Below, in pieces: positions 52,197 to 61,718 of a stretch of DNA of 64,000 bases. Below the pieces are notes generated by a model. The model made no database searches, had not been told where the DNA came from, and was given only the letters and a program-made list of their open reading frames with translations. The DNA lies in contig JBDIVS010000010.1 in NCBI GenBank assembly GCA_039794245.1, positions 35,410-99,409 on the forward strand, given 5' to 3'. The DNA comes from DAITQM01 sp039794245. GTDB taxonomy: Bacteria; Pseudomonadota; Gammaproteobacteria; Xanthomonadales; Wenzhouxiangellaceae. Both the position numbers and the translations under genes were made by a program. Each line of letters opens with the position of its first letter. Within the stretch, counting starts at the first letter, position 1.

Positions 52197-53918
52197 ATGC
52201 AGCCTGCCGTTATGCTGGCCGCCACGATGGACACAGCGCCCAAACCATTTGCGACCGAAGCCGCCGCCGCGGCTCCGGTCGCTTTCCAGCCGCAGCGCGG
52301 CGAATCCACCGCGTGGTGGCGCGGCGCGGTGATTTACCAGATCTATCCGCGCAGTTTCCAGGACAGCAACGGCGACGGCATCGGCGATCTCAAGGGGATT
52401 GTCTCGCGCCTCGATTACCTCGCCGGACTCGGCATCGATGCGCTGTGGATCTCGCCGTTCTACAAATCCCCGATGCACGATTTCGGCTACGATGTCGCCG
52501 ATCCGCGCGCCGTCGATCCGCTGTTCGGCACAATGGCCGACTTCGATGAATTACTCGCCCAGGCGCACGCGCGCGGGCTCAAAGTCATCATCGACCAGGT
52601 GATCAGCCATACCTCCGTCGAGCACGCCTGGTTCCAGGAGAGCCGGCAAAGCCGCGACAACCCGAAAGCCGACTGGTACGTCTGGGCCGAGCCGCGCCCC
52701 GACGGCACGCCGCCCAACAACTGGCTGTCGATCTTCGGCGGCGTTGCCTGGCAATGGGAGCCGCGCCGCCGGCAGTATTACCTGCACAATTTCCTGACCA
52801 CCCAGCCGGACCTCAATTATCACAACCCGGCGGTGCGCGCCGCGGTGCTCGACGACCTTAAGTTCTGGCTCGATCGCGGCATCGATGGCTTCCGGCTCGA
52901 TGCGGTGAATTTTTGTTACCACGACAAATTGCGGCGCGACAATCCGCCAAAACCGCCCGACCGGCGCGTCGGCCGCGGCTTCAGCCCCGACAACCCGTAT
53001 GCCTACCAGTTTCACGACTACAACAACACGCAGCCCGAGAACCTTGCGTTCCTCGAGGAACTGCGCGCCCTGCTCGACAGCTACCCCGGCGTCACGTCGA
53101 TCGGCGAGATCGCCTCCGAGGATTCGCTGCTGACAATGTCCGAATACACGGCGCCGGGCCGGCTGCACATGGCCTACAGTTTCGAATTGCTGACCGCGGA
53201 GTTCTCGGCAACCCATATCCGCGCCACGATCGAACGCCTGGAGGCAATGATGGCCGCCGGCTGGCCGTGCCTGGCGATCTCCAACCACGACGTCGAACGG
53301 GTGGTCAGCCGCTGGGGCCGCGACGGGCGGCCGTGCCATCTCGCTTCGCTGCTCACCGTGCTGCTCGGCTCGCTGCGCGGTTCGATCTGCGTGTATCAGG
53401 GCGAGGAACTCGGCCTGCCGGAAGCCGAACTACCCTATGAAGCGCTGCGCGATCCTTACGGCATCGCCTTCTGGCCGAGTTACAAAGGCCGCGACGGCTG
53501 CCGCACGCCGCTGCCCTGGGACGACAGCCCCAATGCCGGGTTCAGCGAGCGCGCCCCGTGGCTGCCGGTGCCGGCCGAACACCGGGCATTGGCCGTCGCC
53601 CGTCAGGAAGCCGATCCGGACTCGACCTTGAACACCTGCCGCGCGTTCCTCGCCTGGCGCCGGCGGCAACCGGCATTGTGTACCGGAACAATCGAGTTTG
53701 TCGCTGCACCGGAACCAGTACTGGCCTTTTTCCGCCGCCACGTGGAGCAAACGTTGTTCGTCGCATTCAACTTCGGCGCCAAAGCGCAGGAAGTCCGCTT
53801 CGCGTCCCTGCCGGCGGGCTTGCAAATACTGCCGCTCGCCGGCCTGCCGAACGGCTCGCTCGCCGGCGATATCGCAAAGCTGCCGGCGCACGGCGTCTTG
53901 TTCGCGGCGCTGCCCTGA
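52197..53918 (+). CDS. GH13-family alpha-glucosidase (oligo-1,6/alpha-glucosidase-like)
   Basis: The protein has 573 residues from ATG 52197. The GH13 TIM barrel starts WWRGAVIYQIYPRSFQDSNGDGIGDLKGI. The catalytic triad is D235 (GFRLDAVN), E304 (SIGEIAS) and D365 (ISNHDVER). The QPDLNYHNPAV segment fits GH13_23/exo-alpha-glucosidases. There is no clear secretion signal, so it probably hydrolyses imported oligosaccharides in the cytoplasm. The next gene is a sugar-type MFS. The N-terminal 40 residues are uncertain: ATGs at 52212 and 52227 are alternatives. Confidence 0.9.
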   Translation: MQPAVMLAATMDTAPKPFATEAAAAAPVAFQPQRGESTAWWRGAVIYQIYPRSFQDSNGDGIGDLKGIVSRLDYLAGLGIDALWISPFYKSPMHDFGYDVADPRAVDPLFGTMADFDELLAQAHARGLKVIIDQVISHTSVEHAWFQESRQSRDNPKADWYVWAEPRPDGTPPNNWLSIFGGVAWQWEPRRRQYYLHNFLTTQPDLNYHNPAVRAAVLDDLKFWLDRGIDGFRLDAVNFCYHDKLRRDNPPKPPDRRVGRGFSPDNPYAYQFHDYNNTQPENLAFLEELRALLDSYPGVTSIGEIASEDSLLTMSEYTAPGRLHMAYSFELLTAEFSATHIRATIERLEAMMAAGWPCLAISNHDVERVVSRWGRDGRPCHLASLLTVLLGSLRGSICVYQGEELGLPEAELPYEALRDPYGIAFWPSYKGRDGCRTPLPWDDSPNAGFSERAPWLPVPAEHRALAVARQEADPDSTLNTCRAFLAWRRRQPALCTGTIEFVAAPEPVLAFFRRHVEQTLFVAFNFGAKAQEVRFASLPAGLQILPLAGLPNGSLAGDIAKLPAHGVLFAALP

Positions 53919-53920
53919 AC

Positions 53921-55435
53921 ATGGTCGCCACGGCCGCCCGCGCACCGATACCCGCCACCCGCGACAAGCCGCCGCTGACGTTCTGGCAGATCTGGAACCT
54001 GTGCTTCGGCTTCCTCGGCATCCAGTTCGGCTTCGCGCTGCAAAACGCCAATGTCAGCCGCATCTTCCAGACGCTCGGCGCCGAGATGGAACTGTTGCCC
54101 TTGTTGTGGATCGCCGCGCCGCTGACCGGGTTGATCGTCCAGCCGGTCGTCGGCTATTACTCCGACCGCACGTGGAACCGCCTCGGCCGCCGCCGGCCGT
54201 ATTTCTTGTTCGGCGCGCTTTTGACGACACTAGCGCTATTCGCGATGCCCAACGCCCCGTACCTGTGGATCGCGGCCGGCACGTTGTGGATCATGGACGC
54301 TTCGATCAACATCGCGATGGAACCGTTCCGTGCCTTCGTCGCCGACCAGATGCCGCCGCACCAGCGGCCGGCGGGCTACGCGATGCAGGGTTTTTTCATC
54401 GGCTCAGGCGCGGTGATCGCCAGCGCCCTGCCGTGGCTTTTGACCCACTTCGGTGTCGCGAACACCGCCAGCAGCGGCGTTCCGGATAATGTCCGCTATG
54501 CTTTTTATCTGGGCGGTGCCGTGCTCTTTGCGGCGGTCGGCTGGACCGTGCTCAGCAGCAAGGAATACCCGCCGGATGAACTGCTCGCGTTCAGCGATGC
54601 CCGGCAAATCGAAACATCGCGGCTCGACCGCGCCGCCGCCCACCGCCGCGGTCTCGCCTGGTTGGCAGCGGGCCTGGCCGGCCTTGGCCTGATCGCCTGG
54701 CGCGACTGGGACCGCCAGCTCTATCTGCTGGCCACCGGTGTCGCGCTCTACGGCGCATCCTTGCTGTACCTCGCCCGCCACGAGGCACACAACCTGTTCA
54801 CCTCGATCATGGCCGATCTTCACGGCATGCCGGCGGCGATGCGGCGCCTCGCGGTGGTCCAGTTCTTCTCATGGTTTGCGCTGTTTTCGATGTGGATCTA
54901 CACCACCGCGGCGGTCGCCGCGGTGCATTTCGGCAGCAGTGATCCGGCATCCGCAGCCTACAACCGGGGCGCCGACTGGGTCGGCGTGCTGTTCGCCGTC
55001 TACAACGGCTTCGCGGCGCTCGCCGCGCTTGCCATCCCGCAGATCGTCCGCCGCCTGGGGCTGCGCCTTTGCCACCTCGTCAACCTCTGGCTCGGCGCCG
55101 CCGGGTTGATCTCGTTCCTGGTGATTTCCGACCCGAACTGGCTGCTCTTGTCGATGCTCGGCGTCGGCTTCGCCTGGGCCTCGATCCTGTCGCTGCCCTA
55201 CGCCCTGCTCGCCGACCATCTGCCGGCCGCCAAGATGGGCACCTACATGGGGATCTTCAATTTCTTCATCGTGATCCCCCAACTCGCCGCCGCCGGCCTG
55301 CTCGGCTGGCTGCTCAAAACCTTCTTCGCCGGCACCCCCATCGCCGCCCTCGCCATCGGCAGCGCCAGCCTGTTCATCGCCGGCCTCAGCGTCCTGCGCC
55401 TCACCGAAGCGCCGGCCGAGACGGGCCATGAATAA
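53921..55435 (+). CDS. MFS transporter of the sugar/GPH-SLC45-like type
   Basis: This 504-residue protein has about 12 transmembrane helices. The N-terminal motif FWQIWNLCFGFLGIQFGFALQNANVSRIFQTLGAE is that of the maltose/sucrose-type MFS transporters of Xanthomonas and Caulobacter. The loop GYYSDRTWNRLGRRRPYF is the MFS motif A. It starts 2 bp after the GH13 stop. Together: receptor (outer membrane), MFS (inner membrane), GH13 (cytoplasm), a compact glycan uptake set. Confidence 0.93.
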   Translation: MVATAARAPIPATRDKPPLTFWQIWNLCFGFLGIQFGFALQNANVSRIFQTLGAEMELLPLLWIAAPLTGLIVQPVVGYYSDRTWNRLGRRRPYFLFGALLTTLALFAMPNAPYLWIAAGTLWIMDASINIAMEPFRAFVADQMPPHQRPAGYAMQGFFIGSGAVIASALPWLLTHFGVANTASSGVPDNVRYAFYLGGAVLFAAVGWTVLSSKEYPPDELLAFSDARQIETSRLDRAAAHRRGLAWLAAGLAGLGLIAWRDWDRQLYLLATGVALYGASLLYLARHEAHNLFTSIMADLHGMPAAMRRLAVVQFFSWFALFSMWIYTTAAVAAVHFGSSDPASAAYNRGADWVGVLFAVYNGFAALAALAIPQIVRRLGLRLCHLVNLWLGAAGLISFLVISDPNWLLLSMLGVGFAWASILSLPYALLADHLPAAKMGTYMGIFNFFIVIPQLAAAGLLGWLLKTFFAGTPIAALAIGSASLFIAGLSVLRLTEAPAETGHE

Positions 55436-55475
55436 TCCGGGTTGAATGGTTCGCAAACGACGGTCAAACAATGGG

Positions 55476-55581
55476 TTCCACCAGTAGAGTAGGCGAGGAA
55501 CCCGACGGATGCCGGGCCCTCGCCCCTTGTCGCACCGGACGTGCGGATTTCCCGCATCCGGCGCTCCCGGTGGATTCGTCA
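55476..55581 (-). ncRNA. Group II intron 3' remnant, domains 5 and 6 (copy 1)
   Basis: Read on the minus strand, bases 55566-55531 form a domain-5-like hairpin: GAGCGCCGGATGCGG, a GAAA tetraloop, and TCCGCACGTCCGG, with a bulge. A domain-6-like stem GGCGAGG/CCTCGCC follows, and then CTACTCTAC near 55484, typical of a group II intron 3' end. The 106-base segment is nearly identical to the copy at 62973. The intron is dead: its reverse transcriptase is truncated and interrupted upstream. Confidence 0.7.
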
Positions 55582-55591
55582 CAAGCATGCA

Positions 55592-55748
55592 CCCAACAGT
55601 TGCATAAATTTTGCTCGAATTTATATATTTCTTCATTAAATCAATAAGTTATGAGAATTTTAGTCAAAGCATCGAATTCACCTGGGGTGACGCGCCCGGT
55701 TTCTCGCCCACTTGACCGAGAATTCCGGGAATTTATGCAACAGTTGGG
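55592..55748 (-). repeat. Modular inverted-repeat element, copy 3 (157 bp)
   Basis: Reverse complement: it starts CCCAACTGTTGCATAAATTC and ends ATTTATGCAACTGTTGGG. It keeps the TTCTCGGTCAAG and GGGCGAGAAACCGGGCG modules and the entire AT-rich tail of copy 2 (TTATTGATTTAATGAAGAAA and neighbours), but lacks copy 2's GC-rich middle. It is inserted in the group II intron reverse transcriptase between Arg-Tyr and the Ala-Asp-Asp of the catalytic YADD motif. Confidence 0.85.
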
Positions 55749-56215
55749 ATAACGCACCAGCTTCGCCTTCGCCCAGTTCGCCGGGCCAGTCACAGCGTGA
55801 AAGGCCCGGTCAAACCAGTGCAAAAAGGCATTCGCCAACAGCGGCGAGAGCACCCCGCCCTGGGGCGTGCCGGCACGCGGCCGATGACGGCAAGGACGAC
55901 CAGAGTCGTCTTGTTCGACCACCTCGGCGCGCAGCCACAGCCGGATCAGCTTCAGCGCCGATCCGTCCGTAATCCGCACCCGCAAGGCCGCCATCTGCGC
56001 CACCCGATCCACCACATTGGGGATGCCCAGCGGCCGTTGTCGCCCATCTGGCTTCGGAATCCACACGCGACAGATCGCACCGGGGCGGTAGATCCGGCTG
56101 CGAAGCGCCTCGTGCAGGTCCTCCACCAACCGACCCGGACCGTCCTCCAGGGCAACAATCTGGTCAATCGTCACCCCATCCGGTCCGCCAGCGCCGCCAT
56201 TGGCGCGCACCCCTG
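55749..56215 (-). pseudogene. Group II intron reverse transcriptase/maturase, truncated at both ends
   Basis: The remaining frame reads RANGGAGGPDGVTIDQIVA, YRPGAICRVWIPKPDGRQRPLGIPNVVDRVAQMA and GTPQGGVLSPLLANAFLHWFDRAF, the RT-0 to RT-4 blocks of group II intron proteins. It stops at AKLVRY, exactly before the ADD of YADD, where the inverted-repeat element begins. Everything from YADD to domain 5 is missing (RT-5 to RT-7, X domain), and so is the N-terminus. It is inactive. Confidence 0.85.
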
Positions 56216-56237
56216 CCCGGTCGCTTGCGGCGCGTCC

Positions 56238-56295
56238 AAATTCGTTCCCAACGAATTTGTCCGGATCGCGCCCGCGGCCGCGGGCGCGATCCGGA
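56238..56295. repeat. Twin palindromes including a 36-bp perfect palindrome
   Basis: AAATTCGTT-CCC-AACGAATTT (56238-56258) is a 9-bp stem with a 3-base loop. One base later, 56260-56295 is a perfect 36-bp palindrome whose left half is TCCGGATCGCGCCCGCGG. It is followed by AATGACAAG. It lies past the phoA stop (minus strand) and could end that transcript; the shape is REP-like. The rest of 56216-56375 shows no gene. Confidence 0.75.
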
Positions 56296-56375
56296 ATGAC
56301 AAGTGGGGTGTGGGGCGCGTCCGGTATGTCGGAGAGGGGAGGCGGGCGCGCCGGGAAGGAAAAGAAAGGCTGTCC

Positions 56376-57848
56376 TCAGTCTTCTATCCTGCGCAATGCC
56401 TTGACCAGCACGTCGAAGATCCAGTTCTGCTCCAGCACGCCGTGTACCGCTTCGGCACCGGGGCCTAGGGCATAGACCGCGACATCCTCGCCGCCGTGGG
56501 TTTCGGCCTCCAGCGGCGCACCGCCGAGCGGGCGGTAATCGGGATCGGTGGTATCGACCTCGGTCAGATCGGGGCGTGCGGCGGCGGCGGAATAACCCGG
56601 GCCGTTGGCGTAGGCCAAGGTCGTATAGGGCTTGCCGTCGGCGGCCAGGGCCGGCGCCGCCTGCTTCGCGCCGCGCTCGTCGATGCCAACCACCTTGCCG
56701 AGAATGGGGTTGCCGCGTGCCGGATAGCCGGCGATCGCCAGCACGTGGCTGTGGTCGGCGGTGACGACGATCAGCGTGTCGTGGCGCGAGGTCATGGCCA
56801 GGGCCGTGTCGACGGCGCGGGCGAATTCGATTGTCTCGGTCAGGGCGCGGTAGGCATTGCCGTCGTGGTGTGCATGATCGATCCGGCCGCCTTCGACCAT
56901 CAGGAAAAAGCCATTCGGTTCCGCTGCCAGATGCGCGATCGCGGCGCGGGTCATCGCGCTGAGCGATGGCTCGCCGGCCCGGTCGCGGCCGCGGTCGTGT
57001 TCGTAGTGCAGGTGCGACGGCTCGAACAGGCCGAGGAGCGGGCCAGGGGCGCCAAGTTCGAGCGCCGCGAAGCCGGCCTGGTTCCAGACATAGCGGCTGC
57101 CCGGGCGGCGATTTTGCCATTCGTGGATCAGATCGCGACCGTCGAGCCGGCGGCCGTTGTACTCGGGGTATTCGGGATCGGCGATGATTTTCGACTGGAA
57201 CTGGGCGCGGCCGCCGCCGAAGATCACATCCACCCCGTCGCCGGCCGAAAATTCAACCAGTTGCCGCGCGATATCGGCACAGCCGGCATCGCGTGCTGCC
57301 GCCGGCAGCGCCGCGTCGTCTTCCCAGTTGCGGTCGGCGGCATGGGCGTAGAGTGCCGCCGGTGTGGCGTGCGTGATCCGCGTGGTCGTGACGATACCGG
57401 TCGCCAAACCGGCCCGCTCGGCCCGCTCGAGCACGGTGGTCATCGGCTGCGCCAGCGCCGCCCGGCAATCGCCGCGCGACACCTCGGGGGCGATCGAGAT
57501 CACTCCGGCCCGGGTCTTGCGGCCGGTGACGATCGCCGACATCGTGCCGGCCGAATCGGGCACCTGCATGTCGGTGTTGTAGGTTCTGGCCAGTGCCACG
57601 TGCGGGAACCGCTCGAACGACAACCAGTGCTCCTCGCCGCTGCCGCCGGCAAGCTGCCCGGCCAGAATCCGCGCCGCCGTCACCGTCGAGACCCCCATCC
57701 CGTCGCCGACAAACAAAATCACATTGCGCGCCGTGCCGGCCGCCGCCGGCGTCTCTTCCCGAACCTCGCCGCCGCCGCAGGCCGCGAGTGCCAAGCCGGC
57801 GATCACCGCCAGCCACCGCACGCGGCGGCAAAACACTTCGATTTTCAT
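56376..57848 (-). CDS. Alkaline phosphatase, lipoprotein (PhoA-type fold)
   Basis: The protein has 490 residues. The signal peptide ends in the lipobox LAAC (C24), so it is a lipoprotein. D49 (FVGDGMG) and nucleophile S99 (VPDSAGTMSAI) are the metal and catalytic residues. EGGRIDHAHHDGNA and TADHSHV supply zinc and magnesium ligands. It removes phosphate from exogenous monoesters. No Pho-box was identified upstream; a short 5' region precedes ATG 57848. Confidence 0.92.
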   Translation of the reverse strand: MKIEVFCRRVRWLAVIAGLALAACGGGEVREETPAAAGTARNVILFVGDGMGVSTVTAARILAGQLAGGSGEEHWLSFERFPHVALARTYNTDMQVPDSAGTMSAIVTGRKTRAGVISIAPEVSRGDCRAALAQPMTTVLERAERAGLATGIVTTTRITHATPAALYAHAADRNWEDDAALPAAARDAGCADIARQLVEFSAGDGVDVIFGGGRAQFQSKIIADPEYPEYNGRRLDGRDLIHEWQNRRPGSRYVWNQAGFAALELGAPGPLLGLFEPSHLHYEHDRGRDRAGEPSLSAMTRAAIAHLAAEPNGFFLMVEGGRIDHAHHDGNAYRALTETIEFARAVDTALAMTSRHDTLIVVTADHSHVLAIAGYPARGNPILGKVVGIDERGAKQAAPALAADGKPYTTLAYANGPGYSAAAARPDLTEVDTTDPDYRPLGGAPLEAETHGGEDVAVYALGPGAEAVHGVLEQNWIFDVLVKALRRIED

Positions 57849-58094
57849 TCGCTGACCCCTTCAATATCGAACAAGCTGCCGATTGTAACGGCGGAATATG
57901 ACAAAACCCGCGCCGGGTGACCGGCAGCGGCAACCCGGGCGGTCTGCGTCACATCCAGGGCCACACCGATCATCGTGTTGTTCGAACATAATCCCATAAA
58001 AACAATGAGTTATACAACAAATTCGCAATATGGCACGGAATGTTCATCATCGGTTACGAAATACAACGGCGGGCAACTGCAAGGAGTGATCGGG

Positions 58095-58289
58095 ATGAAC
58101 GCCCGGATGATCGACAACAGGTGGACGATGAAACACAGGGACAGCCGGCTTTGGCTCCGGATTGGTTTTACCGCGGTGCTGGTCGCCTACGCGGCGCTCT
58201 GGCACTACACGCACGGCGGCGGCACATCGGCGGTGGCCGCCGCCCCGCCCGCCGCCGCGGTCCAGACCGCGATCCCGGGCGGCCGCTGA
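58095..58289 (+). CDS. Small single-pass membrane protein (hypothetical)
   Basis: A 64-residue frame begins at ATG 58095 with AAGGAG 9 bases upstream. It has a basic start (RMIDNRWTMKHRDSRLWLR), one hydrophobic helix (about 24-39, IGFTAVLVAYAALWHY), then a glycine/alanine-rich periplasmic tail (THGGGTSAVAAAPPAAAVQ). No family was recognised. The good ribosome site and helix argue for a real gene; the short length and A/P-rich tail argue for caution. The 57849-58094 gap has nothing else but weak promoter-like AT-rich patches. Confidence 0.45.
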   Translation: MNARMIDNRWTMKHRDSRLWLRIGFTAVLVAYAALWHYTHGGGTSAVAAAPPAAAVQTAIPGGR

Positions 58290-58758
58290 ACACCGTGGCG
58301 CTAACGCAATAAGTTGCGCCGAGACCGATATTTTTCAAACGGGACTGGCGAGGATACTCCATCCCGGACGGGGCGCGCCGCAGGCCGGGCAATCCCTGGA
58401 CCATCATATTTCGGCCTGACCCCCGGCCCGCGATGCGGGCCGGGAGGGTATACCGCCGCCGGGTGCGTGGCGATGTCGGCAACGGCATAAACTGACAAAA
58501 AACGTCAGCCATCCCAGGCGAGGGGTATAAGGGACAGAAGGGCGAATTTACCGAGTAAGATACGCTTATCTTATTGATTTTACTCAATAAATAATCCCAA
58601 AATGTTCCGATTACAGGCGGAAGCAACTGGTTGGCGCGGAATCTGTATGATCTGATCCGACTGCAACCAGGAACGGAAGCCGTCAGCCGGGCCGTTCAAT
58701 CGTTTGTAACGAGGCCCGGATTTCAACGATTGATCAATCGACTTAGGAGCTATTCATC
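58290..58758. other. pilA upstream region with an AT-rich hairpin island
   Basis: No gene in 469 bases. Bases 58556-58573 form TAAGATA-CGCT-TATCTTA (7-bp stem, 4-base loop), which overlaps a second dyad TTATTGA...TCAATAA at 58571-58590. Around them base composition drops sharply to AT-rich. This is a good place for a promoter or regulator site for the pilin gene; no sigma-54 consensus could be recognised. Confidence 0.55.
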
Positions 58759-59196
58759 ATGAATACGATTCGCAAACAACACGGCTTCACGCTCATCGAA
58801 CTGATGATCGTGATCGCCATTATCGCCATCCTGCTGGCCATCGCCATACCGGCGTATCAGGATTACACGATTCGGACGAAGGTCGCAGAATGCATCAACC
58901 TGAGCGCCGCGGCCAAACTGGCGGTCTCGGAAACCGCACAATCGCTAGGTACCCTTGCTGACGTCACTTCGGCTAACACCGGCTACGCGCTTTCCGGAAC
59001 GCCCGATTACGTGGCTTCCATCGTCATCGCCGATGGCACTGGCGTGATCACCTGTACCACACAAAATACCGGCGCCGCAACTGACCCGGTTCTGACCTTC
59101 ACACCGGCACAAGTGACTGCTAATGACGTAATCGAGTGGGATTGCGCCTTCACGGCTGGGCTTGCCAAACACGTTCCTGCTGAGTGCCGGCCATAA
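58759..59196 (+). CDS. pilA: Type IV pilin, major subunit candidate
   Basis: The 145-residue prepilin has an 8-residue leader MNTIRKQHG and cleavage before FTLIELMIVIAIIAILLAIAIPAYQDYTIRTK, with Glu at mature position 5. The hydrophobic helix and AYQDYTIRTKVAE are classic. The C-terminal pair of cysteines (about 95 and 130, CTTQN and WDCAF) plus one in AECRP gives a D-loop. GGAG lies about 12 bases upstream. It is the first gene of the pil cluster. Confidence 0.95.
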   Translation: MNTIRKQHGFTLIELMIVIAIIAILLAIAIPAYQDYTIRTKVAECINLSAAAKLAVSETAQSLGTLADVTSANTGYALSGTPDYVASIVIADGTGVITCTTQNTGAATDPVLTFTPAQVTANDVIEWDCAFTAGLAKHVPAECRP

Positions 59197-59290
59197 GCGG
59201 CGCATACCGGTTGGCGATGTTCGGCTCAAGAGGTTCGCCCAGGAGAGACTCGCCACTGACGAGCTTGCTGCAACGCAAGCGCCATCACCG

Positions 59291-59314
59291 CCCCCGGCTC
59301 GTTCGAGCCGGGGG
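59291..59314. terminator. 11-bp GC-rich hairpin between the two pilin genes
   Basis: CCCCCGGCTCG and CGAGCCGGGGG form a perfect stem around TT (a 4-base loop in practice). There is no T-run. It lies 94 bp past the first pilin stop and 57 bp before the second pilin start, so it could cap the abundant pilA mRNA. Confidence 0.6.
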
Positions 59315-59371
59315 CCATCGTTAACGGCAGGTCAATTCCGGCATAGCGGACAAAAAAATCGGACAGAACAG

Positions 59372-59818
59372 ATGTTTGTAGAAACCCGCCGAATCGAATG
59401 CCAGCGCGCTTTTACGCTGATCGAGCTTATGATCGTGATCGCCATCATCGCAATATTACTTGCCTTGGCGATGCCCGCATATCAAAACTATACAATCCGC
59501 ACAAAAGTCAGCGAAGGCCTGTACGCAGCAGCTCCGGTCAAACTGGCGATTGCCGAAACGCTCCAAACAGCGGCTAGCCTGAACCCGCCCGATTTTTCGT
59601 TCGGCGGCTCGACATATGTCGATTCGATCTCAATTGCCCCGGCTACCGGAGTGATTACGATCACGACCCGCAACACCGGCGCGCAAACCGACCCTGTTTT
59701 GGTGCTGACGCCGAGCGACGGCACCGGCGGCATCCCGAGACAGGACCAGCCCATCGTCTGGACATGTACTGTCCTAAACGGCGACCCTGTCTATGTGCCG
59801 GCGAGCTGCCGGAGCTGA
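59372..59818 (+). CDS. Second type IV pilin with Ala at the -1 processing site
   Basis: The 148-residue prepilin starts MFVETRRIECQRA, then FTLIELMIVIAIIAILLALAMPAYQNYTIRTK. The residue before Phe is Ala (GCT), not the usual Gly needed by prepilin peptidase. The C-terminal part (YVPASCRS, WTCTV) has the disulfide pair. It is clearly a duplicate of the pilin at 58759. It may be a minor pilin, or may be processed inefficiently. Confidence 0.92.
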   Translation: MFVETRRIECQRAFTLIELMIVIAIIAILLALAMPAYQNYTIRTKVSEGLYAAAPVKLAIAETLQTAASLNPPDFSFGGSTYVDSISIAPATGVITITTRNTGAQTDPVLVLTPSDGTGGIPRQDQPIVWTCTVLNGDPVYVPASCRS

Positions 59819-59987
59819 ACCGCCATCGCTCGCCACGTCCAGGGCGTCATCGCCGGCATCGACATCCTTCCACTTTTCCGGTTAAACTCAAGCCGTTGGG
59901 GCACATCGCTCAGGCGGTTTCTCCGCCTGGCGCGGTGGGCTGCGCAGTGCAGCCGCGGCCGGCCGCCCCCTGCCAAGGAGACCTGGG

Positions 59988-61709
<1,722 letters not shown>

Positions 61710-61718
61710 GGTAACATC

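Noticed and set aside
58031..58046. Sigma-54-like promoter TGGCACG-N4-GTTCA upstream of the small membrane protein
   Set aside because: The -12 GC is missing (TC instead), so it does not meet the sigma-54 rule.
58634..58652. Sigma-54 promoter for pilA (TTGGCGCGGAATCTGTATG)
   Set aside because: The -24 GG is present but the -12 position reads GT rather than GC.
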